From Pseudomonas yamanorum (GTDB taxonomy: Bacteria > Pseudomonadota > Gammaproteobacteria > Pseudomonadales > Pseudomonadaceae): DNA of 64,000 nt. Below the pieces are notes generated by a model. It saw nothing but the letters and a program-made list of their open reading frames with translations, ran no database searches and had not been told where the DNA came from. Position numbers and translations under genes: made by a program. The stretch covers positions 2,356,001-2,420,000 of the forward strand of contig NZ_LT629793.1 in NCBI RefSeq assembly GCF_900105735.1, in the 5' to 3' direction. Below, piece by piece: positions 38,231-47,327 of this stretch. Each line of letters begins with the position of its first letter. The stretch's first letter is position 1.

Positions 38231-39676
38231 ATGCACTTGATCTGGCTGCGCACCGACCTGCGCCTACATGACAACACCGCCCTCGCCGCCGCCGCACAGC
38301 GTGGTCCGACAGCGGCTGTCTACCTGATCAGTCCCGAGCAATGGCTGGCCCACGATGACGCGCCGTGCAAAGTCGACTTCTGGCTGCGCAACCTCAAGAG
38401 CCTGAGCGTCGCGCTGGGGGAGTTGAACATTCCTCTATTGATCCGCCATGCCTCGACCTGGGACCAGGCACCACAAGTCCTGGCAGACCTGTGCCAGGAA
38501 CTGTCGGTCGAGTCGGTGCACGTCAATGACGAATACGGCATCCACGAAGCGCGCCGCGACGCCGCCGTGGCCGAGACCCTCGAAGCCCGAGGCGTTACGT
38601 TTCACAATTACCTGGACCAGTTGTTTTTCCAGCCCGGCAGCGTCCTGACCAAGACCGGCACCTACTTCCAGGTATTCAGCCAGTTTCGCAAGGTCTGCTA
38701 CAACCTTCTGCACGGCGCCTTGCCGCGCCTGGTAGCGACACCCAAGGCACAGGCGGCACTCAAGCTCAAAAGCGACCCGGTCCCGGATCACGTCGAGGGC
38801 TTTGCTACCCCGAGCGAGGCCCTCCGTGCCCTGTGGCCTGCCGGCGAAGCCGAAGCCCGGCGCCGTCTCGATCAATTCGCCGACGCGCAAATCAGCTATT
38901 ACAAGGACGAACGCGATTTCCCGGCCAAGCCCGGCACCAGCCAGCTTTCGGCCTACCTCGCAGCGGGCGTGGTCTCACCGCGCCAGTGCCTGCATGCCGC
39001 GCTGCAAAGCAACCAGGGTGAATTCGAAAGCGGCGACATCGGCGCGATTACCTGGATCAACGAGCTGCTGTGGCGCGAGTTCTACAAACATATCCTGGTG
39101 GGTTACCCACGGGTCTCACGCCACCGCGCGTTCCGCCCGGAGACTGAAGCCGTGGCCTGGCGCAACAGTCCGGAAGACTTGAAGTCGTGGCAGGAAGCCC
39201 GCACCGGCCTGCCGATCATCGACGCGGCCATGCGCCAATTGCTGGAAACCGGCTGGATGCACAACCGCCTGCGCATGGTGGTGGCGATGTTCCTGACTAA
39301 AAACCTGCTGATCGACTGGCGCGAAGGCGAGCGTTTTTTCATGCGTCACCTGATCGACGGCGACCTCGCGGCGAACAACGGTGGTTGGCAGTGGAGTTCG
39401 TCCACCGGCACCGACTCGGCGCCGTACTTCCGGATTTTCAGCCCCTTGAGCCAGTCGGAAAAATTCGACGGTGAAGGCGTGTTCATCAAGCATTGGCTGC
39501 CACAACTGGCAGCGCTTAACAAAAAGGAAGTGCACAACCCCGATGCCGTGGGCGGCTTGTTTGGCGTGGCGGACTACCCTCGTCCTATCGTCGATCTGAA
39601 AAAGTCGCGCGAGCGCGCGCTCGCCGCCTTCCGCAGCCTGCCTTCACGCCAGGCGGTCGGGGGTGGTTATGAGTGA
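38231..39676 (+). CDS. phrB: Deoxyribodipyrimidine photolyase (class I CPD)
   Basis: 481 residues: an N-terminal antenna domain (HLIWLRTDLRLHDNTAL) and a C-terminal FAD domain with WINELLWREFYKHILVGYP, IIDAAMRQLLETGWMHNRLRM and LAANNGGWQWSSSTGTDSAPYFRIFSP, the photolyase signature. It repairs cyclobutane pyrimidine dimers using blue light. It begins immediately after the MerR gene. E. coli phrB also sits beside a DUF1722 gene (ybgA), so the RudS-photolyase link is broad. Confidence 0.96.
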   Translation: MHLIWLRTDLRLHDNTALAAAAQRGPTAAVYLISPEQWLAHDDAPCKVDFWLRNLKSLSVALGELNIPLLIRHASTWDQAPQVLADLCQELSVESVHVNDEYGIHEARRDAAVAETLEARGVTFHNYLDQLFFQPGSVLTKTGTYFQVFSQFRKVCYNLLHGALPRLVATPKAQAALKLKSDPVPDHVEGFATPSEALRALWPAGEAEARRRLDQFADAQISYYKDERDFPAKPGTSQLSAYLAAGVVSPRQCLHAALQSNQGEFESGDIGAITWINELLWREFYKHILVGYPRVSRHRAFRPETEAVAWRNSPEDLKSWQEARTGLPIIDAAMRQLLETGWMHNRLRMVVAMFLTKNLLIDWREGERFFMRHLIDGDLAANNGGWQWSSSTGTDSAPYFRIFSPLSQSEKFDGEGVFIKHWLPQLAALNKKEVHNPDAVGGLFGVADYPRPIVDLKKSRERALAAFRSLPSRQAVGGGYE

Positions 39677-40091
39677 TTTCCTGCGCCGCTTCGCTCAGAC
39701 CTTTGCCAGTGTGGACAAACACAATCTGCACCTGCTCGACAGCCTGTACAGCCAGGACATCAACTTCACCGACCCGCTGCACGAAGTGCACGGGCTGCCG
39801 GCGCTGCACCGTTATTTCGCCGAGCTGTACGACAACGTTACCCAGCTGCGTTTTGACTTCCATGGCTTCGATCAAGTGACCGAAGGCGAAGGCTACCTGC
39901 GCTGGAAAATGAGCTTCTGCCACCCACGCCTGGGCGGGGGGAAAGTGATTCGTGTCGAAGGCTGCTCGCATCTGCTGTGGCGCGACAAGGTGTACCACCA
40001 TCGGGATTATTTCGACGCGGGTGCGCTGCTGTATGAACACGTGCCGGTCCTCGGCGGTGTGGTCAGTTGGCTGAAAAGGAGAATGGGATGA
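39669..40091 (+). CDS. NTF2-like (SnoaL-type) fold protein
   Basis: 140 residues with the NTF2-like cone fold pattern (FLRRFAQTFASVDKHNLHLLDSLYSQDINFTDPLHEVHGLPAL, then HRDYFDAGALLYEHVPVLG). Its ATG overlaps the photolyase stop. Proteins of this type are small-molecule isomerases, hydrolases or binding subunits. The conserved link with photolyase, SDR, FAD oxidoreductase and a CFA-like methyltransferase suggests a role in the same lipid-modifying or photoprotective pathway, but no reaction is established. Confidence 0.82.
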   Translation: MSDFLRRFAQTFASVDKHNLHLLDSLYSQDINFTDPLHEVHGLPALHRYFAELYDNVTQLRFDFHGFDQVTEGEGYLRWKMSFCHPRLGGGKVIRVEGCSHLLWRDKVYHHRDYFDAGALLYEHVPVLGGVVSWLKRRMG

Positions 40092-40870
40092 ACCTTATGC
40101 CGCCCCGTCGTTATTGGCTGACCGGTGCCAGCAGTGGCATCGGTGCCGAACTGGCCAAGGCGCTGCTCGAAAGCGGTGCCCATGTGGCTGTCAGTTCCCG
40201 CTCCAAAGAGCCGCTGGAACAGCTCGCCCAACAATACCCCGGGCAAGTGCTGGTGGTAGCGGGCGACCTGACCAACAGCCAGACCGTGCGCGAAATCGGC
40301 GAGCATATCGGCGTGGCCTGGGGCTCGCTGGACACCGTGATCCTGAATGCCGGCACCTGCGAATACGTGGACGCCAGGCAGTTCGATTCCTCGATCATCG
40401 AGCACGTAGTGCGCACCAACCTGCTGGCCAGCAGTTACTGCATCGAAGCCGCCCTGCCGCTGTTGCGGGCCGGCCACACACCGCACCTGGTCGGCGTCGC
40501 CAGCGCCGTGACCTACCTGCCAATGCCCAGGGCTGAAGCTTATGGTGCCTCCAAGGCGGGACTGCGTTATCTGTTCGAATCCCTGCGCATCGACCTGTCG
40601 CCCGAGGGCATTGACGTCACCGTGGTCAGCCCGGGCTTCGTCGATACACCGCTGACCGCCCGCAATGACTTCCCGATGCCCTTGAGCTGGCCGGCGGACA
40701 AAGCCGCGCGACATATCTTCGCCAAGCTGCAAAACCGGCCCTTGGAAATTGCTTTTCCGGCCCTGTTTATTGCCGCGCTGTGGCCGCTGTCGAAACTGCC
40801 GAACCGCGCCAAGCTGATCATTGGCAAACGCATGTTGCGCAGTCCGCCGCCGCGCAAGGACAACCTGTGA
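40088..40870 (+). CDS. SDR oxidoreductase of the light operon
   Basis: 260 residues of a classical SDR: WLTGASSGIGAELAKALLESG, NAG, the YGASKAG active site and VVSPGFVDTPLTA, with a hydrophobic C-terminal stretch (ALFIAALWPLSKLPN) that may attach it to the membrane. ATG overlaps the previous stop (ATGA) and its own stop overlaps the next GTG. The membrane-leaning tail and the methyltransferase downstream fit a lipid substrate. Confidence 0.88.
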   Translation: MNLMPPRRYWLTGASSGIGAELAKALLESGAHVAVSSRSKEPLEQLAQQYPGQVLVVAGDLTNSQTVREIGEHIGVAWGSLDTVILNAGTCEYVDARQFDSSIIEHVVRTNLLASSYCIEAALPLLRAGHTPHLVGVASAVTYLPMPRAEAYGASKAGLRYLFESLRIDLSPEGIDVTVVSPGFVDTPLTARNDFPMPLSWPADKAARHIFAKLQNRPLEIAFPALFIAALWPLSKLPNRAKLIIGKRMLRSPPPRKDNL

Positions 40871-42114
40871 AGATCGCCATTATCGGCAGCGGCATTGCCG
40901 GACTGACCAGTGCCTACCTGCTCAGCCGCCGCCACGACATCACCCTGTTCGAAGCGGGCGACCGCATCGGCGGGCACACCCACACGGTGAGTGTCACGGT
41001 GGATGGCAAAAGCTACGCAGTGGACACCGGCTTCATCGTGTTCAACAACTGGACCTACCCTAACTTCATCAAGTTGCTGGGGCAGATCGGTGTGACGTTC
41101 AAACCCACCGAAATGAGTTTTTCGGTGTGCGACCCGAACGCCGGGTTTGAGTACAACGGCAACAACCTCAACAGCCTGTTCGCCCAGCGCCGCAATATGC
41201 TGTCGCCGGGGTTCTGGGGCATGTTGCGCGACATCCTGCGCTTCAACCGCCAGGCACCGCTGGACTTGCAAGAGCAACGCATCAGCGCCGAGATGACCCT
41301 GGGCGAGTACCTGCAAACGGGCGGCTACGGCCAGCGATTTATCCAGCACTACATCGTGCCGATGGGCGCGGCGATCTGGTCGATGTCCCTGGCTGACATG
41401 CTCGGGTTTCCCCTGCAATTCTTCGTGCGGTTCTTCAAGAACCACGGCTTGCTATCGGTGAGTAACCGCCCACAGTGGTGCGTGATCGAAGGCGGCTCCA
41501 GCCGTTATATCGAACCGCTGACCCAGTCCTTCCGTGAAAAAATTCGCCTCAATTGCTCCGTCACCCGGGTAGAGCGCACACCGATCGGCGTGGTTATCCA
41601 CAGCGCGGCAGGCAGCGAGGCATTCGACAAAGTCGTGTTCGCCTGCCACAGCGACCAGGCCCTGGGGTTGCTGGGGGATGCGAGCCTGGCCGAGCAACAG
41701 ATCCTCGGCGCCTTGCCCTACGCCGACAACGACGTAGTCCTGCACACCGACACCCGCTTGCTGCCCGACCGTAAATTGGCTTGGGCCAGCTGGAATTACC
41801 GCCTGGACAGCAGCACGCAAAAACAGGCTGCCGTGACCTACGACATGAACATCCTGCAGGGCATCGACAGCACCACCACCTTTTGCGTCAGCCTCAACCA
41901 GACGGCGATGATTAACCCGCTCAAAGTCCTCTCCCGCTACACCTATGCCCACCCGCAATACAGCCTGGCCGCCGTGGCCGCTCAAGCGCGCTGGGAAGAA
42001 TTGCACGGCACGCAGCACACCTATTATTGCGGCGCGTATTGGGCCAACGGTTTCCACGAAGACGGCGTGGTCAGCGCGTTGCGGGTGGCCAAGGCATTTG
42101 GGGAAACCCTGTGA
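40867..42114 (+). CDS. FAD-dependent amine-oxidase-fold oxidoreductase
   Basis: 415 residues starting at GTG 40867 (GTGA overlap with the SDR stop), with IAIIGSGIAGLTSAYLLSRRHDITLFEAGDRIGGHTHTV as the FAD site and a C-terminal YYCGAYWANGFHEDGVVSALRVA. It is in the group of flavoproteins found next to DUF1365 and CFA-synthase-like genes in many proteobacteria, where desaturase or oxidation roles on modified fatty acids have been proposed. The exact reaction is unproven here. Confidence 0.88.
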   Translation: MKIAIIGSGIAGLTSAYLLSRRHDITLFEAGDRIGGHTHTVSVTVDGKSYAVDTGFIVFNNWTYPNFIKLLGQIGVTFKPTEMSFSVCDPNAGFEYNGNNLNSLFAQRRNMLSPGFWGMLRDILRFNRQAPLDLQEQRISAEMTLGEYLQTGGYGQRFIQHYIVPMGAAIWSMSLADMLGFPLQFFVRFFKNHGLLSVSNRPQWCVIEGGSSRYIEPLTQSFREKIRLNCSVTRVERTPIGVVIHSAAGSEAFDKVVFACHSDQALGLLGDASLAEQQILGALPYADNDVVLHTDTRLLPDRKLAWASWNYRLDSSTQKQAAVTYDMNILQGIDSTTTFCVSLNQTAMINPLKVLSRYTYAHPQYSLAAVAAQARWEELHGTQHTYYCGAYWANGFHEDGVVSALRVAKAFGETL

Positions 42115-42917
42115 ACAGCGCCCTGTACAGCGGCTGGATCGCCCATCGGCGTTTTACGCCCAAGGGCCACGCCTTCCGCTATCGGATCGGCCTGCTGTAC
42201 CTGGACCTCAGCGAACAGCACGAAGTCTTCGGCTTGTCGCCATTGGCCGGCGACCGCTGGGCGCCGTTCGCGTTTCGCCAGCAGGATTACCTGCGTGAAT
42301 TTACCCGTCACGGCATGAGCTTGACCGATGCCGTACGTCAAGAAGTCGGCAAGGCCCTGGGGCGCATCCCACTGGGCGCAATCTGCCTTCTGACCCAGGC
42401 TCGCAGTTGGGGCCTGGCTTTTAATCCGGTGAGTTTCTTCTACTGCTTCGAGGCCGATGGCACCTTGGCCGCGATTCTGTGCGAAGTGACCAACACCCCG
42501 TGGCGCGAACGCTATCACTACGTGCTGCCGGCCATGGCGCTGCCTGCCGGTGAGCATCAGCACTTCGCCGTGGCCAAGGCCTTTCATGTCTCGCCATTTT
42601 TGCCCCGGGACCTGGAATACCGCATGAGCTTCAGCCCGCCCGCCGCGAAACTCGGCGTACACATGGCCGACTGGCAGGGCGAGCTGAAAGTTTTCGACGC
42701 CACCTTGAGCCTGCAACGCGAGGCGCTGAACCGCGCCAGCCTGCACCGTTACTTGTGGCGCTTTCCGTGGATGACCGCCAAGACCTGCCTGGCCATTTAT
42801 TGGCAGGCCCTGCGCCTCCTGCTTAAACGCACGCCGATTTTTTCCCATCACGCCGCCGAAGGCGCTTCTCGCACCGCAGTCGGGTACACCAAGGATCGCC
42901 GCCATGAAATCCCCTAG
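42111..42917 (+). CDS. DUF1365 domain protein
   Basis: 268 residues of the DUF1365 family (LYSGWIAHRRFTPKGHAFRYRIGLLYLDL, then FNPVSFFYCFEADG, then KAFHVSPFLPRDLEYRMSF). The function is unknown; it is strongly associated with FAD oxidoreductases and CFA-like methyltransferases. It starts at GTG 42111, overlapping the upstream stop, and its 3' end overlaps the methyltransferase by 14 bases. Confidence 0.9.
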   Translation: MNSALYSGWIAHRRFTPKGHAFRYRIGLLYLDLSEQHEVFGLSPLAGDRWAPFAFRQQDYLREFTRHGMSLTDAVRQEVGKALGRIPLGAICLLTQARSWGLAFNPVSFFYCFEADGTLAAILCEVTNTPWRERYHYVLPAMALPAGEHQHFAVAKAFHVSPFLPRDLEYRMSFSPPAAKLGVHMADWQGELKVFDATLSLQREALNRASLHRYLWRFPWMTAKTCLAIYWQALRLLLKRTPIFSHHAAEGASRTAVGYTKDRRHEIP

Positions 42918-44175
42918 CTTATCGGTCAAATCCAATCGCTTGAACGTCAACGGCATGACCGCCGCACTGCTGCGCAAAGCGGTGCTGCGCCAGCTCGGCC
43001 AACTGCGCCACGGCCAGTTGGTGGTGATTGAGGACGGTGAGCGACAAGTCTTCGGCGCACGGGAAGCGCACCTGCTGGGGGAAATCCAGATCCTCGATTC
43101 GGCCGTGTGGGGGCTGGTGGCAGCCAACGGTTCCATCGGCGCAGGCGAGGCATTTATTCATGGCTACTGGAGCAGCCCCGACCTGACGGCCGTGGTGCGG
43201 GTGATGGTCAGCAACCTCGACGTGCTGGATGCACTGGAAGGTGGCCTGGCCAAACTCGCGCGGCCCTTCACCCAAGGCCTGCACTGGCTCAACCGCAACA
43301 CGCGTAAGGGCTCGCAGAAGAACATCGCCGCCCACTACGACCTGGGCAATGACCTGTTCGAAGAATTCCTCGACCCGACCATGATGTATTCGGCCGCACA
43401 GTTCCTCACCGCCGACGACACCCTGGAACAGGCACAGTTGAACAAGCTGGAGCGCATCTGCCAGAAGCTCGCGCTGAAACCGTCCGACCACCTGCTGGAA
43501 ATCGGCACCGGCTGGGGCAGCATGGCGATTTATGCCGCACAGCAGTACGGCTGCAAGGTCACCACGACGACCTTGTCCAAAGAGCAGTTTGCCTACACTG
43601 AAAAACGCATCGAGGCCCTGGGTTTGCAGAATCAGGTGACGTTGCTGCTGGAGGACTACCGCGACCTGAGCGGGCAGTACGACAAACTGGTGTCCATCGA
43701 GATGATCGAAGCCGTGGGCCATCGCTTCCTGCCGACCTACTTCAAACAATGCGCTCAGTTGCTCAAGAGCAACGGCCTGATGTTGCTGCAAGCCATCACC
43801 ATTCGCGAGCAGCGCTACGAACAGGCCAAGAGCAGCGTGGATTTCATCCAGCGCTACATTTTCCCCGGCGGCGCCCTGCCCTGCGTGCAGAAAATGCTCG
43901 AGATCGTCAGCCGCGACACCGACATGAACCTGCTGCACATGGAGGATTTCGGCCTGCATTACGCACGAACCCTGCGCCTGTGGCATGAGAACTTTCGCCG
44001 CGCCCACAGCCGCCTGACGGAAATGGGCTACGACGAATATTTCCTGCGTCTGTGGGAGTTTTACCTGTGCTACTGCGAGGGCGGCTTTATGGAGCGCACC
44101 ATCGGCACCGCACAAATGCTCCTGGCCAAGCCGGCGGCCCTGACCCAGCCCCTGCTCGGGCGCTTTGATGCTTAA
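42904..44175 (+). CDS. Cyclopropane-fatty-acid-synthase-like methyltransferase (possible UfaM)
   Basis: 423 residues. The SAM-binding motif LLEIGTGWGSMAIYAAQQYG and the CFA-synthase signatures IAAHYDLGNDLFEEFLDPTMMYSAA and YIFPGGALPC are present. The enzyme methylates unsaturated phospholipid acyl chains. In P. putida a light-induced gene of this type is called ufaM, for the methylating step of furan fatty acid synthesis; whether this copy makes methyl-, cyclopropane- or furan-chains cannot be told from sequence. It overlaps DUF1365 upstream and DUF2878 downstream. Confidence 0.88.
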   Translation: MKSPSLSVKSNRLNVNGMTAALLRKAVLRQLGQLRHGQLVVIEDGERQVFGAREAHLLGEIQILDSAVWGLVAANGSIGAGEAFIHGYWSSPDLTAVVRVMVSNLDVLDALEGGLAKLARPFTQGLHWLNRNTRKGSQKNIAAHYDLGNDLFEEFLDPTMMYSAAQFLTADDTLEQAQLNKLERICQKLALKPSDHLLEIGTGWGSMAIYAAQQYGCKVTTTTLSKEQFAYTEKRIEALGLQNQVTLLLEDYRDLSGQYDKLVSIEMIEAVGHRFLPTYFKQCAQLLKSNGLMLLQAITIREQRYEQAKSSVDFIQRYIFPGGALPCVQKMLEIVSRDTDMNLLHMEDFGLHYARTLRLWHENFRRAHSRLTEMGYDEYFLRLWEFYLCYCEGGFMERTIGTAQMLLAKPAALTQPLLGRFDA

Positions 44176-44659
44176 ACCGCTGGCAAATGCCGTGCTGTTC
44201 CAGTGCGGTTGGTTTGCCTGTGTGTTGGGCGGCGACAGTCTGTGGCTGTTGGTGGGGTTGGCGGTGCTGGTAATCCACCTGCTGTGGATAAGTTCGTGGT
44301 CAGCGGAAGGCCAGGTGATTCTTGCCGTCACCTTGTTGGGCACCGTGATCGACACCGTGCTACGTGCATTCGGCGTGTTTCATTTCAGCCTGCCCGGGCC
44401 GTTGGCGCCATTGTGGCTGATCCTGTTGTGGGCATTGCTGGCGACCACGCTGCGCCATTGCATGGCCTGGAGCGCGCAGCCCTGGTGGCGTGCGAGTTTA
44501 TTGGGGGCGGTGGGCGGGCCGTTGTCCTATTACGCGGGCAGCCAACTGGCCGGGGTGAGTTTCGGCTATGGCACCGTGCCGACAGTCATCGGCCTGGCGT
44601 TACTCTGGGGGATGATTTTTCCATTGTTGCATTGGGTCGCCAGGCAGTTGGCACATTGA
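44168..44659 (+). CDS. DUF2878 membrane protein
   Basis: 163 residues with about five hydrophobic helices, fitting the DUF2878 family that accompanies DUF1365/CFA-like gene clusters. The ATG at 44168 overlaps the methyltransferase stop by 8 bases. It is the last gene of the light operon; I see no clear hairpin terminator after it. It may be the inner-membrane anchor of the lipid-modifying set, which is inference. Confidence 0.85.
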   Translation: MLKPLANAVLFQCGWFACVLGGDSLWLLVGLAVLVIHLLWISSWSAEGQVILAVTLLGTVIDTVLRAFGVFHFSLPGPLAPLWLILLWALLATTLRHCMAWSAQPWWRASLLGAVGGPLSYYAGSQLAGVSFGYGTVPTVIGLALLWGMIFPLLHWVARQLAH

Positions 44660-44713
44660 CGTCCGTCAGGCCTTTCACACACCTATGAGCCGCTTGCCTT
44701 ACACTGCGCGCCT

Positions 44714-45019
44714 ATGACCAACATCCCCCACACGCAAATCGCCGAACCCGCCGTCACCTGCTCCACCTGCGCCGCGTGCTGCTGCCAGTTGGAAGTCATG
44801 CTGATCACCGACACCGGCGTGCCTGACCGCTTTATCGATACCGACGATTGGGGCGGCGAAGTCATGCTGCGCCTGGATGATGGCTGGTGCGCGGCGCTGG
44901 ATCGCGACACGATGATGTGCACGATTTATGAGAAGCGACCGCTGATCTGCCGGGAGTTCGAGATGGGCGCACCGGAGTGCATCGATGAGCGCCAGGGGCT
45001 TGCGACGGTGTATCGCTGA
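44714..45019 (+). CDS. YkgJ-family cysteine-cluster protein
   Basis: 101 residues with CSTCAACCCQLEV near the N-terminus and later C...C pairs (GWCAALDRDTMMCTIYEKRPLICREF), the pattern of YkgJ/UPF0153 proteins, which probably bind an iron-sulfur cluster or zinc. It lies 54 bases after the light operon, and whether it shares that transcript is unclear. A REPIN follows. Confidence 0.88.
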   Translation: MTNIPHTQIAEPAVTCSTCAACCCQLEVMLITDTGVPDRFIDTDDWGGEVMLRLDDGWCAALDRDTMMCTIYEKRPLICREFEMGAPECIDERQGLATVYR

Positions 45020-45044
45020 TTTTGAAAAACCAACGATGAGCAAA

Positions 45045-45133
45045 TGTGGGAGCGGGCTTGCTCGCGAAAGCGGTGTGTCAGTCAACTGATTCGTGGCTGA
45101 TACGCCGCTTTCGCGAGCAAGCCCGCTCCCACA
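45045..45133. repeat. REPIN, second family
   Basis: TGTGGGAGCGGGCTTGCTCG and its exact reverse complement flank a spacer. It lies between the convergent YkgJ and pagL genes. Confidence 0.92.
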
Positions 45134-45157
45134 ATGGTTTTGCGGTGTTCTGAAGAA

Positions 45158-45676
45158 TTACAGTGGCATCGTGTAGTGCAACGAATAGCTCTCGACACCA
45201 TCGTTATTGCTGCTGATCCCGGCATTCGAGTAATGAGTAGCCCGAATACCCACTTCACTCCCACCGACAAAGCGCAGACCAAAGCCCAGTCGGTCTTCAA
45301 ACTGGAAAGCCTGGCCGATGTTGTTGTCTTCGACCCTTGTGCGGGAGAACACGGCCACACCAACCCCAGCCTCGATGTAGGGTTTCACCCTTTCCCCGGC
45401 AAACTCATAAACAAAAACCGGCGAGAACGAAAGGCTGCTGACGCTGGCGCGCTTGTCACCGTCCCAGTAGGTGTAGGCTCCGCTCCAGTACCCGGTCACG
45501 CGGCCCGTATCGGTCTGCCACCAGCTTTTATCCCAATCAGATGTCAGCCCCAACCGATAAGTCATGGTCGAATCGCTGGTACTCCCCACTCCAAATTCCA
45601 GGCCTGCCGCCTGCGCTGAAAAAGAGTGCCCCACCACAGCGGCCGCAATCGCGGCCAAACAGAACCAGCGCTTCAT
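45158..45676 (-). CDS. pagL: Lipid A 3-O-deacylase PagL
   Basis: 172 residues: a signal peptide (MKRWFCLAAIAAAVVGH, cleavage after AQA) and an eight-stranded barrel with the PagL catalytic His-Ser segment ATHYSNAG in the last third. It removes the 3-O-linked acyl chain of lipid A in the outer membrane. I start at ATG 45676 because AAAGGA is then 8 bases upstream; the ATG at 45685 would sit on that ribosome-binding site. Its place beside murI is, as I recall, shared with P. aeruginosa. Confidence 0.9.
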   Translation of the reverse strand: MKRWFCLAAIAAAVVGHSFSAQAAGLEFGVGSTSDSTMTYRLGLTSDWDKSWWQTDTGRVTGYWSGAYTYWDGDKRASVSSLSFSPVFVYEFAGERVKPYIEAGVGVAVFSRTRVEDNNIGQAFQFEDRLGFGLRFVGGSEVGIRATHYSNAGISSNNDGVESYSLHYTMPL

Positions 45677-45787
45677 AAGAAACATCCTTTACGAACGAAG
45701 TTGTATGATTTTGTACAGGCTAACTTGCTATAGAAGTCGCCGTTTATGCAGAAGTTCAGTCAGTAATTCGGTTATTTCACGAAATTT

Positions 45788-46582
45788 TCACAGGCCAAAG
45801 CTACGCACAACGCCGGGAAAATTCCATAGGGTAGGTAGGATTTTTCTTAGATGCTCTGGATCGCCGCTGGTCCAGAACTGTGCCGGCACGGGATTGCCAG
45901 TGGCCAGCAGTTCGCGATCACTTAACAGGCGTTGCAACTGACGCGCTACGGCCGCGCCCGTGTCGATCAGAATGATCGTCGGCGGGAGCATCTCGGCGAG
46001 CAGTGGTTTGAGGAATGGGTAGTGGGTGCAGCCGAGGATGATGGTGTCGCAACCGGCAGCGATCAACGGCTCGACATAACCCTGCAACATCACACGCAAG
46101 GCCGGGCTGCTCAAATCGCCGGTCTCGATCAGCTCCACCAGGCCCGGGCACGGCTGGGTGATCACCCGAACATCGGTGGCGAAGCGGTCGAGCAAGGCGG
46201 CGAACTTGGCGCTTTGCAGGGTGCCGGTGGTCGCCAGCACCCCGACCACGCCGCTGCGGGTCGCGGCGGCGGCGGGTTTGACCGCAGGCTCCATACCTAC
46301 CAGCGGCCAGTCGGGATAGTCCTGGCGCAAGTCGGCGACTGCGGCAACAGTCGCCGTGTTGCAGGCAATCACAAAGGCTTTGGCGCTCTTCTCACGAAAG
46401 AACTCCGCCACCCGTCGCGAGCGATCAAGGATGAAGGCCGGGGTTTTCTCGCCGTAGGGGATGTGCCCGCAATCCGCTACGTACAGCAGCGATTCATGGG
46501 GCAGCAGACGCTGGATTTCGTCCAGCACCGACAGGCCGCCGACGCCGGAGTCGAACACACCGATCGGCGCGTCCTTAACCAT
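45788..46582 (-). CDS. murI: Glutamate racemase
   Basis: About 264 residues with [14 protein letters not shown] at the start and the two catalytic cysteines in [12 protein letters not shown] and [14 protein letters not shown]. It makes D-glutamate for peptidoglycan. ATG at 46582 (MVKDAPIG) overlaps the moeB stop by 8 bases; a longer GTG-started form is less likely. It is the last gene of the hemA-prfA-prmC-moeB-murI unit. Confidence 0.95.
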   Translation of the reverse strand: MVKDAPIGVFDSGVGGLSVLDEIQRLLPHESLLYVADCGHIPYGEKTPAFILDRSRRVAEFFREKSAKAFVIACNTATVAAVADLRQDYPDWPLVGMEPAVKPAAAATRSGVVGVLATTGTLQSAKFAALLDRFATDVRVITQPCPGLVELIETGDLSSPALRVMLQGYVEPLIAAGCDTIILGCTHYPFLKPLLAEMLPPTIILIDTGAAVARQLQRLLSDRELLATGNPVPAQFWTSGDPEHLRKILPTLWNFPGVVRSFGL

Positions 46583-47327
46583 GGTGGCTGCCGCAGACGC
46601 TGCAACCGGGGTCACGCTTGACCCGCAGCTCGCGGAAGCGCGTGGTCAGGGCGTCGATCAACAACAGCCGCCCCACCAGCGGCTCGCCGAAACCGGCCAG
46701 CAACTTCAAGGCTTCCAGGGCCTGCAGGCTGCCGACCAAGCCCACCAACGGGCCGATCACGCCGGCTTCACTGCAGGTCAGTTCGGTTTCGCTGCCGTGC
46801 CCGTATAAACAGTGGTAGCACGGGCTTTCGGCGCGCCGTGGGTCGAACACCGACAGCTGGCCTTCCAGGCGAATCGCCGCACCACTGACCAGAGGCTTGC
46901 CGGCGTCAACACAGGCAGCGTTGACCGCTTCGCGGGTGGAGAAGTTGTCGCTGCAGTCGAGCACCACGTCGACCGCCGCCACGGCAGCCGCGAGGGAATC
47001 AACATCCAGCGCACTGCGATGGGCGATCAACTGTATTTCAGGATTGATCGCACTCAGGCGGCGAATCGCCGAATCGACCTTGCTCAGGCCGACGCTGTCG
47101 GTGTCATGGATGATCTGGCGTTGCAGGTTGGTCAGGTCGACCGTGTCGAAATCCGCCAAATGCAGCGCACCTACACCCGCCGCCGCCAGATACAGCGCTA
47201 CCGGCGAACCAAGACCACCGAGCCCGACGATCAGCGCGCGGCTGTTTTTCAGGCGCAACTGGCCTTCGATGTCGACATGCTGCAACAGAATCTGTCGGCT
47301 ATAGCGCAACAGCTCCTGATCATTCAT
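46575..47327 (-). CDS. moeB: Molybdopterin-synthase adenylyltransferase
   Basis: 250 residues of the ThiF/MoeB E1-like family. It has [17 protein letters not shown], the ATP loop [20 protein letters not shown], and zinc cysteines (CYHCLYG, then CSVCGSHHG). It adenylates the C-terminus of MoaD or a related sulfur carrier. Its ATG overlaps the prmC stop (TGATG). Confidence 0.93.
   Translation of the reverse strand: MNDQELLRYSRQILLQHVDIEGQLRLKNSRALIVGLGGLGSPVALYLAAAGVGALHLADFDTVDLTNLQRQIIHDTDSVGLSKVDSAIRRLSAINPEIQLIAHRSALDVDSLAAAVAAVDVVLDCSDNFSTREAVNAACVDAGKPLVSGAAIRLEGQLSVFDPRRAESPCYHCLYGHGSETELTCSEAGVIGPLVGLVGSLQALEALKLLAGFGEPLVGRLLLIDALTTRFRELRVKRDPGCSVCGSHHG

Noticed and set aside
45690..45720. 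TGTACA half-site upstream of pagL
   Set aside because: No second TGTACA-like element at 12-base spacing on either side; probably chance.
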